A DNA stretch of 64,000 nucleotides from Pararhodobacter marinus. GTDB taxonomy: Bacteria > Pseudomonadota > Alphaproteobacteria > Rhodobacterales > Rhodobacteraceae. The stretch lies in NCBI RefSeq assembly GCF_003122215.1, contig NZ_QEYD01000010.1:147312-211311 (forward strand), given 5' to 3'. A model generated the notes under the pieces. That model had not been told where the DNA came from, did no database searches, and worked only from the letters and a program-made list of their open reading frames with translations. Of this stretch, positions 27,414 through 39,502 are shown piece by piece. A program made the position numbers and the translations under genes. Numbering within the stretch: position 1 is the first letter of the stretch; each line of letters starts with the position of its first letter.

Positions 27414-27590
27414 TCGCGAGCGGCGCCCGTCAGATCCGGTCCCGATCCCTTCGCTGGTCCTGACCGGCGCGCCCCGTTTGCGGGCGCCGGGCCGGTTTGT
27501 CCGCGCCCCGACTCTGATGGTCTGTTTCAGGGCGATTGGTGTCGCAAACAATGGATCGCCCCCACCGCGCGACGATAAGTTGAGGGCACA

Positions 27591-30218
<2,628 letters not shown>

Positions 30219-30233
30219 CGCAGCGGGAATCCG

Positions 30234-30266
30234 GTCGCCCGGCATTCCCGCCGGGCGATCCTTTTT
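30234..30266 (+). terminator. Intrinsic terminator after gbcB
   Basis: GTCGCCCGG (30234-30242) pairs with CCGGGCGAT (30251-30259) around an 8-base loop, followed by TTTTT (30262-30266). Closes the riboswitch-oxygenase-reductase unit. Confidence 0.85.
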
Positions 30267-30639
30267 GCCACATGCCGCGTCGCGGGCACGTCCCGGGCGG
30301 CAGAGTAATGTTCCGGCTGCCTCGGCGACCAGCGGATCCGCCGACGGGTGCGGAGGGTTTCCCCGGGGCGCAGGTCCTCGGCATAAGGGACGGAATGCCC
30401 CAGCGACGGTGTCTTGCAGAAATTCCGGGGCGTCCTGCCGGACGGGGCGGTCAGAAGCTCGCGCAGGGACTTGCCTTTATCGGCCCAGCCGGGCGGTTCG
30501 AACGGGTGCCAGACCATACCGCGCGCGATCCCCGCGTCATCGCCCCCGGTCGCGGCCCGCAAGGGGGCCAAGCACCGCCATCAGGCGGCCTGCGCAATCA
30601 ATCTGCTCCGTGCTGTTCCGTGCGCGCCCAACGGCCCGA
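30267..30639. other. Intergenic region without a supported gene
   Basis: 373 bases between the gbcB terminator and the response regulator stop. Open frames exist on both strands, but none has a recognisable domain, start signal or consistent composition. I see no RNA gene or repeat. Confidence 0.6.
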
Positions 30640-31293
30640 CTATCGGCGGCTCCCTTTTGAATCATCGCTCAATCCCAGTCGGGAGGCGTGCCAGGATGCT
30701 TCCGCGCGTGAGGAAATCCCCAGCTTGCGATAGATCGACTTGATGTAGCCGGCGACCGTGTTCTCCGAGATGGCCAACTGCACGGCCACCTCAGCGTTGC
30801 GAAGACCCCGGCCGATCAATCCCAGCACTTCGCGCTCGCGGCCCGTCATGTCATTGTCGGGCGCCGCGGGGCCGGTGCGGCGGAAATGCTCCATGATCCG
30901 GCGCGCGACCGAGGGCGACAGCGCCGGCAACCCCTCGGCCATCTGCCGAAGCTGCCGGGTCAGCAGATCCTGAGGCTGTTCCTTCAGCAGATAGCCCTGC
31001 GCCCCGGCTGAAAGCGCGCCGACGATCGATGCATCGTCCCCCATCACCGTTGTGACGACGCAGATCGTTTCAGGGTGCAGAAGCCGCAGATTGCGCAGCA
31101 CATCCAGGCCCGAGCCGTCCGGCAGACCAAGATCGATCAGCGCGACATCAAAATCCTGCGCCGCTACCTCGCCAATACCGGCCCGCATGCTGGCGGCTTC
31201 GCGGATCTCGCAACCGGGGAAAGCGGTGGTGACGATCTCGACCAGCCATCGGCGCGTTTCGCTGATATCCTCGACAATCAGGATCCGTGTCAT
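30640..31293 (-). CDS. NarL/FixJ-type response regulator
   Basis: 217 residues: a receiver domain (1-120) with acidic pocket residues in LIVEDI, phospho-acceptor aspartate in ALIDLGLPDGSG and the conserved lysine in YLLKEQ, then a LuxR-type helix-turn-helix (about 148-205; LTGREREVLGLIGRGLRNAEV with a methionine before it). Its ATG overlaps the kinase stop by 4 bases, which makes them a cognate pair. Targets are unknown; the small exported proteins beyond the kinase are candidates. Confidence 0.92.
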   Translation of the reverse strand: MTRILIVEDISETRRWLVEIVTTAFPGCEIREAASMRAGIGEVAAQDFDVALIDLGLPDGSGLDVLRNLRLLHPETICVVTTVMGDDASIVGALSAGAQGYLLKEQPQDLLTRQLRQMAEGLPALSPSVARRIMEHFRRTGPAAPDNDMTGREREVLGLIGRGLRNAEVAVQLAISENTVAGYIKSIYRKLGISSRAEASWHASRLGLSDDSKGSRR

Positions 31294-33566
31294 CGACGTC
31301 TCCGTTCGGCTCCAAAGGGAAATCTGGCCTCGATCCGTGTGCCGCCAGCACCGCTGATCATCGAGAGATCGCCGCCCAGGGCAATGATCCGCGCGCGCAT
31401 GTTCTCAAGCCCGTTGCCGCGATAATCGGCCGAGATATCGAAACCCTTGCCGTCATCTTCGACCCTGGCGAAGATGGCGTCATCGCCCTGCCTTATGACG
31501 ATGCGCACCAGGCCCGCATCGGCATGTTTCAGCGCGTTCTGAACCGCTTCGCGCACCACCGAGCGCAGCGTATGCGCATTGGCAAGCGGCAGGATCACCG
31601 AGTCTCCGCCCTCCACCACCCATTCCATGCGCATCCCGGCTGCAAAGACATGTTCCGAGATCTGTGCACGCAGATCGGCCAGCATTTCGTCAAACGAGAG
31701 TTCCGGATTGCTGGCATTGTTCACGATATCCCGCAAATCGGTCAGCGTTTCGCGGATCAGTTGATCCTTGCGCCGCGGCTCAAGGCTGTGCAGCGCCCCC
31801 ATGAGCTGAACGCCGATATTGTCGTGAATGTCGCGCGCGATGCGCAGCCGTTCCTCGGCCACGCCCTTTTCATAAGCCGCGCGGCTTTCGAGGGCATTGG
31901 TCAGCATCGCCCGTAACTCGTCTGCAAGGGCGACATCGGCCGGGGCGAAAAGTTTGCGTCCCTGATCCGCAAAGTCGAGCCTGTAAGCCGGGAGCCCCCC
32001 GACGCCACCGACCACAAGTCCGGCCCCCTCGTCAGTGATGCTCGATTGCGTTGCGTTTTCCAGCGGGCTCAGGGTCAGAGGCTGGAAGAGCCCCTCCAGA
32101 AGGGCCGCCCAGATCGCGCGCTGATCGTGGCCGGGCGGGGTCAGCGCGACATCCATCACCTGCCGGAACAGCGCACCCCGTTGCGGTTCCCTGCGCCGCA
32201 GGACAAGCCGGCCCAGCATGTCCCGCAATGGCAACCACAGCAAGGCGACCACCAGCAAAGACAGGGCGAAGGCAGGTGCGCGCTCGTCGATCACCGTGAC
32301 AATCAGGATGGCATCCAGCACGAGCAAGAGCAGCACACCCGTGACATAAAAAAGAATGCGAAACGCCCACTCGTCCAGCTGGAACAACCGGTACCGGGCC
32401 ACACCCAGGGCCATGCCGCCATAGATCAACAGGAAGAACAGGAATGCCTGCCCCTGCGACACCACGGCCGAAACCCCAAGCGCGACGGGCAGGATCACGG
32501 TCGTCACGAAGGCGCCCGCCCCGATGATGACCGCCAGCCCCAGCCAGGTCAGCGCGGCGCGGTCGCGCGGATCGCCCTTTGTGGCCCGGAATTGCAGCCC
32601 GACAAGCACGATGATCGCCCCCATCGCCGTCAGGATCGCAAGGTGGCGGCCAAGGGCCGGCCCATCGATCCATTCCAGCATGTCGGCCAGTCGCCACAGA
32701 CCCAGAACGAGAGCAGGCACGAACAGAAACTGATTGCGCACCAGCCGCCGCGGATAGATCAGGAACAGGCCGATCATACCGACACCAAAGGTCAGCGAGC
32801 CCGTCGCATTGAGTGACGAGAGTGCCCAGAAAAGCGGATCGGGCAGCGCGAGTTCACGGGTGGAATAGACCGCTGCCGGGAAAGCCGAGGCCATCAACCC
32901 CGTTCCCGCGACCGCCAGGAACCGCGCAGCCCAGTCGCCTCGGCGAAGCGTCCAGATCCAGACACCGATCCAGAAGCCCGACAATCCGACCCCAATCTGC
33001 ATCCAGAACGCGGCGGGCAGACTGGTCAGCGGGCGTCTTCGCTCGGGCGTTATCCGGTAAACAGCTGTCGGTGGAGGGGTATCGGACCCCGCTTCCTCAA
33101 GCGCGGCGATATGCAGTTCGACGGGTTCTGCCATCAGGCCGGCCAGCTGGTTCTGACGCGCAAAATAGGCGGCCATGCCGGCATGGCTCGGCAAGACGTC
33201 CGGCTCTTCCATGATATCGGCGCCCGTCAGTAGGACGGCACCGCCGGCCGCCCCGGGACCAAGGGGCGCGATACTCAGGATCCGCGCGGGTTCGGGCGGA
33301 ATCCCGGCGCGTGCGGCCGGACCTTCGACCGCGGTCAGCCAGAGCGCCCCCTCGTCCTGGAGCTTGGCAACGGGCGCGAACGGGCTCAGCCCCAGGCCGA
33401 GCCAGGGCCGGCTGATGGCAAGCCCCAGCATCGATCCGGCGAAGATCATGCTTAATGCGACGGCTGCGAAAAGGGCGATGCCCGGCGCCAGACGCCAGGG
33501 CAGCACCGCGGTCCGCCCGGGAACGGATTTCGGTCTTTCCGTGCATTGGCCTGGCTTCGCCGCCAT
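31290..33566 (-). CDS. NarL-type sensor histidine kinase with PDZ-like and multi-span sensor
   Basis: Membrane kinase of 758 residues. One span near residues 25-47 is followed by an extracytoplasmic section (about 48-180) whose start, GLGLSPFAPV ... GPAARAGIP, resembles a PDZ domain. Then come about seven to eight spans (185-460), a linker, a HisKA_3 dimerisation helix with the phospho-histidine near residue 580 (IARDIHDNIGVQ), and a HATPase domain (VVREAVQNALKHA, VEDDGKGFD). The domain order is unusual, and the signal is unknown. Confidence 0.88.
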   Translation of the reverse strand: MAAKPGQCTERPKSVPGRTAVLPWRLAPGIALFAAVALSMIFAGSMLGLAISRPWLGLGLSPFAPVAKLQDEGALWLTAVEGPAARAGIPPEPARILSIAPLGPGAAGGAVLLTGADIMEEPDVLPSHAGMAAYFARQNQLAGLMAEPVELHIAALEEAGSDTPPPTAVYRITPERRRPLTSLPAAFWMQIGVGLSGFWIGVWIWTLRRGDWAARFLAVAGTGLMASAFPAAVYSTRELALPDPLFWALSSLNATGSLTFGVGMIGLFLIYPRRLVRNQFLFVPALVLGLWRLADMLEWIDGPALGRHLAILTAMGAIIVLVGLQFRATKGDPRDRAALTWLGLAVIIGAGAFVTTVILPVALGVSAVVSQGQAFLFFLLIYGGMALGVARYRLFQLDEWAFRILFYVTGVLLLLVLDAILIVTVIDERAPAFALSLLVVALLWLPLRDMLGRLVLRRREPQRGALFRQVMDVALTPPGHDQRAIWAALLEGLFQPLTLSPLENATQSSITDEGAGLVVGGVGGLPAYRLDFADQGRKLFAPADVALADELRAMLTNALESRAAYEKGVAEERLRIARDIHDNIGVQLMGALHSLEPRRKDQLIRETLTDLRDIVNNASNPELSFDEMLADLRAQISEHVFAAGMRMEWVVEGGDSVILPLANAHTLRSVVREAVQNALKHADAGLVRIVIRQGDDAIFARVEDDGKGFDISADYRGNGLENMRARIIALGGDLSMISGAGGTRIEARFPFGAERRRR

Positions 33567-33787
33567 GATCCCTCGACAGCCGGGTGTCGTCGGGCTGGAT
33601 GACCGCTGCCGGCAGCGACGGGCAGAAGACCAGACCGATCCGGCGAAAGAGGATCATAAGTGCGGGTCGAGTGCCAGATCTCATGGCCCCGGCCCCCCTG
33701 AACAGGGGGGTGCCCCGCATGCGCAACCCTGTAGTCTCGCGCTCCGCACGGCTCGTTGCACAGCACGACGGACGAAGGGCGCAAATC

Positions 33788-34348
33788 ATGTTTCAAGAAC
33801 AGGACTTCCAGTCGGCGGGCCCGGCGCCGGAACCCGTTTCGCGATTGCAGACTATGGTCAACCGCGCCCTCTCGGACCTGAAACCGCTCGCCCGGCTCTC
33901 CGGCGAGCGGGTCAGACTGATCGGGGCGCAATGCGGAAGGATCGAGATCGAAGCGGCCATAGTCTGGCTCGACAACCTGGCACGCGATCATTGCGCGGTC
34001 GAGGATTGGGATCGTCCCGCGCTGACCGGGATATTTCAACAACAGGACGCGCTGCACCGGATCCTTGCCCGCGTGTCCCGCCACCATCTTGGAACCGTCG
34101 CCGCCGGCCTGAAGAGCGCCGAATGGCAAACCCGCATCCATGTGGCGCTCGCGCTCGACACGCTGGACCGGCGAGCAGCCGAGCCCTATCTGCGCGAAGC
34201 GCTCGCGCGGGAAAACAACGAGCTGGCGGGTCAGGTCTTGTTGCTGGCTTTGGCGCGTGCCGAGAGTGAAAACGTCTGGCGGCCACAGTCAGATCTTGAC
34301 GCCCGTGGTGAACCTGACCGCATGAAACGGCACAGGCCGCAAGAGTGA
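33788..34348 (+). CDS. Hypothetical helical protein
   Basis: I do not recognise this 186-residue protein. It has no signal peptide or membrane span; the middle and C-terminal parts look helical and repeat-like (QTRIHVALALDTLDRRAAEP), possibly a HEAT-like fold. The ATG at 33788 is preferred over a longer in-frame start because composition becomes protein-like only from there. It precedes two genes for apparently exported proteins and is divergent from the kinase. Confidence 0.55.
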   Translation: MFQEQDFQSAGPAPEPVSRLQTMVNRALSDLKPLARLSGERVRLIGAQCGRIEIEAAIVWLDNLARDHCAVEDWDRPALTGIFQQQDALHRILARVSRHHLGTVAAGLKSAEWQTRIHVALALDTLDRRAAEPYLREALARENNELAGQVLLLALARAESENVWRPQSDLDARGEPDRMKRHRPQE

Positions 34349-34351
34349 CAC

Positions 34352-34801
34352 ATGATTTCTACCCCTGCGCTCGCCCCCACGCTGCTGGCTTGTGCCCTTG
34401 CCTCTTCCGCCTTCGCCCAACCCTTCGCCACGCCACAGGAGGCGGTTGATCGGATGATGGCCGCGACAGCGGCTGCGGACGCCGTGGGCATGGCCGGCCT
34501 CTATGCCGAAGATGCGCTTCTGTTGATCCCGGGCCAGCCAGCAGTCGAAGGGCGCGACCGGATAAAAACCGAATGGCGCCGCGCTTTTGCAGACGGGTTC
34601 ACGGATCTGCGGATCGGTACGCCCGAAGACCGACGCCGCACCGACGCCGCCGCGAGTGTCTACCTTTGGACCGCGCGGCATCGTCCCGAACAGGGCGCGA
34701 TCGCCACACTGAACGGCCGGACGCTGCTGTTTCTCGAGCAAGTCGAGGATGGTTGGCTGATCGCCGCCGAAATGTGGCAACCGGTGCCCGACGCCCAATG
34801 A
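34352..34801 (+). CDS. Exported SnoaL/NTF2-like protein
   Basis: 149 residues with a signal peptide (PTLLACALASSAFAQ). The mature part follows the NTF2-like pattern: an opening helix EAVDRMMAATAAADAVGMAG, LYAEDALLLIPGQPAVEGRD, and a last strand pair ending EDGWLIAAEMWQP. Such cone-shaped proteins bind small ligands or act as periplasmic stress factors; the function here is unknown. Three bases separate it from the preceding stop. Confidence 0.72.
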   Translation: MISTPALAPTLLACALASSAFAQPFATPQEAVDRMMAATAAADAVGMAGLYAEDALLLIPGQPAVEGRDRIKTEWRRAFADGFTDLRIGTPEDRRRTDAAASVYLWTARHRPEQGAIATLNGRTLLFLEQVEDGWLIAAEMWQPVPDAQ

Positions 34802-34825
34802 GTTATGATCCGCAAAGAGAGTTTC

Positions 34826-35446
34826 ATGAATCCGCTTTCCCTTGCCCTGTCGATTCTTCTTTACGGCGCGTCGACACCCGCCCTTGCTCAGATCACGATC
34901 ACCCCGCCGCCCGAAGTTTCGGCCCTGATGGCGGCCTGCACCCCGACCGAGGCGCAGCCGGACGCCATCGTCGCAGGGCTGCGCGGGCGCGGCTGGTCCG
35001 AGCCCGACACCGCCGGGCGACGCCCTGCGCTGACGGCGCTCACGGCTGCACATCTGTGGTCGTTTCTGCCAGATCATCCGGCCGAGGCGCAGATCGGATT
35101 GCTGGGTCAGCTCACCGATGCGGTCGAAGGCGCCCTGCAGGAGAACGGGGCGTTCCTGACACTCGGCAACGAGCAGGCCCTGATCCTGTGGGATGGTGAA
35201 AGCCTTTCCTGTCTCTGGGCCGGACCGGAAACCGGCACGGTGGATACGCTTGCCGTTCAGCTTGGCGGTCCCTTTCCGGAGAGCCCAAGCACCGTCACGC
35301 GGAGGCTGAGCCAGCGGGTCGAGGCGGGCGGCCGCAACTGGCGGCGTCAGATGGCGGTGGCCCGAACGCCGGCCGAGGCGCTGCCGCCCGATGTCGCCGG
35401 CGCGGCAGCCATAGATGCTGCACGGCTGGACAGATCGCCCGAGTAG
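34826..35446 (+). CDS. Exported hypothetical protein
   Basis: 206 residues, unrecognised. A signal peptide covers residues 1-21 (SLALSILLYGASTPALAQ). The mature protein is rich in Ala, Gly and Pro with no known motif; a single cysteine pair may form a disulfide (ACTP and LSCLW). ATG 34826 is chosen over one seven codons earlier because it starts directly on the signal peptide. Confidence 0.55.
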   Translation: MNPLSLALSILLYGASTPALAQITITPPPEVSALMAACTPTEAQPDAIVAGLRGRGWSEPDTAGRRPALTALTAAHLWSFLPDHPAEAQIGLLGQLTDAVEGALQENGAFLTLGNEQALILWDGESLSCLWAGPETGTVDTLAVQLGGPFPESPSTVTRRLSQRVEAGGRNWRRQMAVARTPAEALPPDVAGAAAIDAARLDRSPE

Positions 35447-35831
35447 ACATCTGGCACCCGGATGGGTGCTCTGAATGTTTCGGGTCGCGAACGATCATCT
35501 TCGCGTTCTTCGATCAGGATGGGCCCGACTCCTTAACAAATGTCACATGGCTGTGAGTGGCCAATTGCAGGGGACTTGTTAGGCTCCCGCCTGTTTGCAG
35601 TTGATGGAAAGGGCGGCTGCCGATCAGCGGACTTGCGGGAACGATGCCCGGTTTGGTCATGCTTCTGCGCCGGTAGACTTGCGTCACGCGGATACTGTTG
35701 GCTCTATTCAGTCCAACACCGGGATGAAATCGGGCTGCGGCCCAGCCGTGCCGATCCAAGTCGTTCAAAAGCGATTTCAGTGCGAAAGCAAAGCTCTGGG
35801 AATCCCGGGCATTACAGGAAGGATATCTTTG
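35447..35831. other. Intergenic region, probable promoter of the next exported protein
   Basis: 385 bases, visibly richer in A+T than the flanks. A minus-strand frame of 151 codons crosses it but has no recognisable domain and runs into the antisense of the next gene. AGGAAGG near 35817 is the ribosome site of the following gene. No repeat or RNA gene seen. Confidence 0.5.
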
Positions 35832-36371
35832 ATGAGCCATAACAAGCTCCGTGCAGGCGCCATTTCGTGCTTGCTGCTGTCGTTCTTCGGCCAGACCGTC
35901 GTTGCGCAGGAGAGTGTTGCCGTTGGCACAATGACCGCAGCCATCGACGGCGACGCTTATGCCGGGCAAACGATCGACATCCCGTCACAGGGTACCTCTA
36001 CCGCAGAATTCCGGGCTACAGGCCCGGTCATGTCAGTGTCGATACAGGCTCATGCCACCGAGGCCGAAAGCGTCATGCAAGACGTAATGGTTGTGGAATT
36101 CATGCTGATGGGGGCCGGAGGGGCGCCGAACCCGATGACGCCTTCGGTAAGCTGGTGGCCCGAGGGAATGAACGCGCCGTTCTTCCAGAGCGACGAAGGC
36201 GGCACGGCCGAAGTCACGCTCGACACGCTTTCGCTGGACGATCCGGCCTCAGCCACGGGAAGTTTCGTCGCAACGCTTTGTCGAAAAGACGGGTTCTTTG
36301 CCGAAGCGGACACGAGCGATTGCCGCGCCGTTGAGGGGCGCTTCGAGACAGCTTTGCGCGAAGGCTCTTGA
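35832..36371 (+). CDS. Exported hypothetical protein
   Basis: 179 residues of unknown function. A signal peptide (GAISCLLLSFFGQTVVAQ) leads into a beta-rich, acidic mature domain with VMSVSIQAHATEAESV and a C-terminal cysteine pair (TLCRKDG; SDCRAV) that could be a disulfide. The ATG has AGGAAGG upstream. It may be an extracytoplasmic accessory of the neighbouring two-component system; that is inference from position. Confidence 0.6.
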   Translation: MSHNKLRAGAISCLLLSFFGQTVVAQESVAVGTMTAAIDGDAYAGQTIDIPSQGTSTAEFRATGPVMSVSIQAHATEAESVMQDVMVVEFMLMGAGGAPNPMTPSVSWWPEGMNAPFFQSDEGGTAEVTLDTLSLDDPASATGSFVATLCRKDGFFAEADTSDCRAVEGRFETALREGS

Positions 36372-36495
36372 AGACCATTCGGTTCTGCACGGCTCGTCGC
36401 GTCGACGAAGGCCCCCCCACAGCCCCCGGTAAACGCGTCCACCGGAGCGGGCTGGCCCGTCCCTGACACCGCTCGTTGCGCCGGGGCGCAAGGTT

Positions 36496-36981
36496 TCACC
36501 GATTTCCGGCAAGCTCCGCGGTCCGCTCGGCCAAGGTCGGCATTTCGCCAAGTGCCTCGAAAACACGATTGAGTCCGTCTATCAGCGTAGTCATCTCTTC
36601 GGGCGAGAAAGCCGAAGACAGTTTCTCTGCGATCGCATCGCTGAGCGCGGTGCAGATACGGATCGCCTGCCGGCCAGCTTCGGTCGGGGATACCTCGACC
36701 GCGCGGTTGTCCAGGTCCGAGCGGACACGCTGCAAGAGCCCGTTCTTTTCCATCCGTTTCAGCTGGTGCGAGATCGTCGATTGCGGCAGCGCCATAAGGT
36801 CGACCAGCTGACCGACCTTCATCGGCCCGTTCTGATCCAGCGCGAACAGGATCCGCGAGGAATACAGATCCAGCCCCACCGGCGCGATAACCGGCGTGCT
36901 GACCTGCTGCAGGCGGGCATTGATCCGATGCGTGAGGAAGGTGACCCGGTTTTCCAGCCGGGGTAGTGCTGCTTTCGCCAT
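36496..36981 (-). CDS. MarR family transcriptional regulator
   Basis: 161 residues with the MarR winged helix (about 45-115): LDLYSSRILFALDQNGPMKV, LPQSTISHQLKRMEKNGLLQ and the wing RVRSDLDNRAVEVSPT. The ATG at 36981 is preferred; a GTG eight codons upstream is possible. It is divergent from the amidohydrolase operon, and inverted repeats occur both here and at 40.65 kb, so it probably represses the catabolic set up to 45541. Confidence 0.9.
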   Translation of the reverse strand: MAKAALPRLENRVTFLTHRINARLQQVSTPVIAPVGLDLYSSRILFALDQNGPMKVGQLVDLMALPQSTISHQLKRMEKNGLLQRVRSDLDNRAVEVSPTEAGRQAIRICTALSDAIAEKLSSAFSPEEMTTLIDGLNRVFEALGEMPTLAERTAELAGNR

Positions 36982-37058
36982 CTGCTCGGTCCCTGCGCTC
37001 TTCACCCCAAGGCTTTGCCATCATTCGGGCCGCTTTCCAAGTTTGACAGTATAGATCG

Positions 37059-37083
37059 ATTTCGATTATATTTATATCGAAAT
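37059..37083. promoter_or_regulatory. Candidate MarR operator 1
   Basis: Inverted repeat ATTTCGAT - 9 bases - ATCGAAAT between the marR gene and the amidohydrolase start. Nearly the same sequence is found at 40651-40673 in the second divergent promoter of the cluster. Confidence 0.7.
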
Positions 37084-37106
37084 GAATCTGTCCGAGGGGG
37101 GAGCCT

Positions 37107-38105
37107 GTGGCAGGTGTACAGACAGCCGGCGTCATCGACGTTCATGCGCATGTCGTGCTGGCCGAGACTTTTGGTGCGGCCGGCACACTGGGTCCTGAGA
37201 TGGGCGGGCAGGATGGCGATGCCCCCTGGTTCCGCGTGGGCGAGTACCGTCTTGACGGGGTACGTTACGCGGGCAGCGCATTCATGGATCCGGCATTGCG
37301 GCTTGCACGCATGGCGACGGCAGGGATCGATTTTCAGGTGCTCTCGCCCAACCCGCTGACCTATCTGCATCATGTCCCTGCGGCCGTCGCGATCCGCTTC
37401 TGTCGGATCCACAACGATGCCCTGGCATGCCAGGTCGCCGCGTATCCCGAGCGTCTCGCGGGACTTGCCGCCCTGCCGATGCAGGATATCGGCGCGGCGG
37501 TCGAAGAATTTCACCGGGCGGTCGGGGATCTCGGGCTGTGGGGCGCCGCGATCGGCACAGATATGCCGCACCGGCTGGACGATGCCGGGATGGACCGGCT
37601 CTATGACGCGTGCGTCTCCCGGGATGTGCCGCTGTTCCTGCATCCCGGTCCTGCCGGGATCGACGGCCCGGCGGGGGATCCCAATCTGAAGGATTATGAT
37701 CTTGATGTGGTGATCGGCTTCGCGGCTCAGGAAACGCTGGCTGTCGCGCGGCTGATCTTCGGCGGGGTTCTGGACCGGCATCCGGCGCTCGACATCTGTC
37801 TCAGCCATGGTGGCGGGTCGACGGCTTTCCTTGCCGGGCGCATGGCGCAGGCGATGCGCAAACGTCCGTGGTCCCCGCCCGATCATCGCAAGGACGGTGC
37901 GTTCGAAGAGCGCCTCGCCCGGTTGTGGTTCGACAATCATCTGAACCGCGCGGAATCCCTGTCGCTGCTAACCGATCTGGTTGGTGAGGACCGTCTTGTT
38001 TTCGGCACCAATTTCGCCGGTTGGGACGCGCCCGAAGATCTCGGGACACACACACCGCCCGCCCATCTTGCCGACAACGCGCGGCGTCTTCTGCGCCGCC
38101 CCTGA
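37107..38105 (+). CDS. Amidohydrolase family 2 (ACMSD-like) protein
   Basis: TIM-barrel metal hydrolase/decarboxylase of 332 residues. The metal motif HAH appears in VIDVHAHVV, with later ligands in PLFLHPGPAG and CLSHGGGS and an aspartate near VFGTNFAGWDAP. Relatives decarboxylate or hydrolyse aromatic acids and semialdehydes. The start is GTG with GGGGGGAG upstream. First gene downstream of MarR operator 1; fifteen bases separate it from the next amidohydrolase. Confidence 0.83.
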   Translation: MAGVQTAGVIDVHAHVVLAETFGAAGTLGPEMGGQDGDAPWFRVGEYRLDGVRYAGSAFMDPALRLARMATAGIDFQVLSPNPLTYLHHVPAAVAIRFCRIHNDALACQVAAYPERLAGLAALPMQDIGAAVEEFHRAVGDLGLWGAAIGTDMPHRLDDAGMDRLYDACVSRDVPLFLHPGPAGIDGPAGDPNLKDYDLDVVIGFAAQETLAVARLIFGGVLDRHPALDICLSHGGGSTAFLAGRMAQAMRKRPWSPPDHRKDGAFEERLARLWFDNHLNRAESLSLLTDLVGEDRLVFGTNFAGWDAPEDLGTHTPPAHLADNARRLLRRP

Positions 38106-38120
38106 CCGAGGAGTTCGCCC

Positions 38121-39488
38121 ATGTCCGACCTGATCATCGAGAATGGCCGCGTCATCGACGGCACCGGGGCGCCGGCCTTTGACTCTGCCGTCCTGATCGA
38201 AGACGGGGCAATCGCTGCGCTGGGCGCCGAAGCGCAGTCGCGCGCGGCGGGCCGACCGGGGCTGCGCCGGATCGATGCCACGGGCTGCACGGTGATGCCG
38301 GGAATAATCGATACCCATTGCCATCTGGCTTTCGACGATGCCGCTTCGAATGCCGAGATCTTCCACCAACGGCGGAACGCGCTGTCGGCTCTGGTGGCAT
38401 CCTATAACGCCCGCAAGCTTCTGCGCGCGGGGGTAACGGGGCTGCTCGACCCGGATTCCACCTTCGAGAACATGATCGATCTGCGCGATGCGATCGAAGC
38501 CGGTATCGTCGAAGGGCCTCGCATGTCCTGCGGCGCCTATGCCCTGATCACCGGCGTGGGCGGCACGGCCGGACGGATGATCGCGGATGAGGGCGTCACC
38601 GGCTATTACAAGCCAGTCAACTCGCGCGACGAGATCGTGGCGGAGGTGCGGCGCCAGATCAAGTATGGCGCGGACTGGATCAAGGTGCATGTCACCGGGA
38701 TCGTGCCGCGGCAGGCGCGGCGCGGCGAGATGTGCGTCTGGACACTGGATGAGCTGAAGCTGATCTGCGACACCGCGCACGAACTGATGACCCCCGTGAT
38801 GGGCCATTGCCGGGGCGCAGAGGCGACCCGCCGCGCCGCCATCGCGGGGTTTGACCTGATCTTCCATGCGACCGGCATGGACGAGGCCGCGCTGACGGCG
38901 GTCGTTGATCGCAAGATCCCGATCGCACCCGCCCTGACCTTCCAGGCAAACATGGTCGATTTCGGCCCGGCGCTGGGCACCTCGGCCGAGTTGATCAAGC
39001 TCTTCGAACGCGAGATCACCGATTCCATCGACACCATGACCGAGGCCCACCGCGCCGGCGTGCCCCTGCTCACCGGTTCGGAGGCGGGCTTTGCGCTGGT
39101 GCCCTATGGCGATTGGCATTACCGCGAAATGGAGGTCTTTGTGAAATACTTCGGCCTGTCGACGCTCGAGGCGATCCAGTGCGCGACACAGAAAAGCGCC
39201 TTCGGCATCCGGATGCCGGGCGAAGTCGGGGTGATCGCCCCGGGCTATCGGGCCGACGTGATCTGCGTGAAGGGCCGGGTCGACGAGGATCTGGCCCTGC
39301 TCGGTGATCCGGACAACATGCGCCATGTGCTGATCGACGGAAAGGAAAAGGACCTTTCACCCCTGCCTCCGCGCCGCCCGATTCCGGGATGGCGGCTGGC
39401 ATCGATGGGCGGCCGACGCCTGACACGCGACGTGGCGTTCGGGCCGCAAACACCGCCCGAACCGCCGGCGATCGAAGAGCTCCACTGA
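38121..39488 (+). CDS. Amidohydrolase family 1 (imidazolonepropionase-like) protein
   Basis: 455-residue metal-dependent hydrolase. The first metal motif is GIIDTHCHLAF; a lysine that may be carboxylated lies in WIKVHVTGI; further ligands are in MGHCRGAEATRRAA and IFHATGMDEAA, and the last acid in LLTGSEAGFALVPYGD. Members open cyclic amides, ureas or imidazolones. AGGAG precedes the ATG. It is co-transcribed with the preceding amidohydrolase and converges on the NIPSNAP gene. Confidence 0.83.
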   Translation: MSDLIIENGRVIDGTGAPAFDSAVLIEDGAIAALGAEAQSRAAGRPGLRRIDATGCTVMPGIIDTHCHLAFDDAASNAEIFHQRRNALSALVASYNARKLLRAGVTGLLDPDSTFENMIDLRDAIEAGIVEGPRMSCGAYALITGVGGTAGRMIADEGVTGYYKPVNSRDEIVAEVRRQIKYGADWIKVHVTGIVPRQARRGEMCVWTLDELKLICDTAHELMTPVMGHCRGAEATRRAAIAGFDLIFHATGMDEAALTAVVDRKIPIAPALTFQANMVDFGPALGTSAELIKLFEREITDSIDTMTEAHRAGVPLLTGSEAGFALVPYGDWHYREMEVFVKYFGLSTLEAIQCATQKSAFGIRMPGEVGVIAPGYRADVICVKGRVDEDLALLGDPDNMRHVLIDGKEKDLSPLPPRRPIPGWRLASMGGRRLTRDVAFGPQTPPEPPAIEELH

Positions 39489-39502
39489 CCCACAGGCCGG
39501 AC

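Noticed and set aside
35514..35969. A 151-codon minus-strand frame in the gap before an exported protein
   Set aside because: No domain or ribosome site, and it overlaps the signal peptide region of a well-supported plus-strand gene. Left as unassigned.
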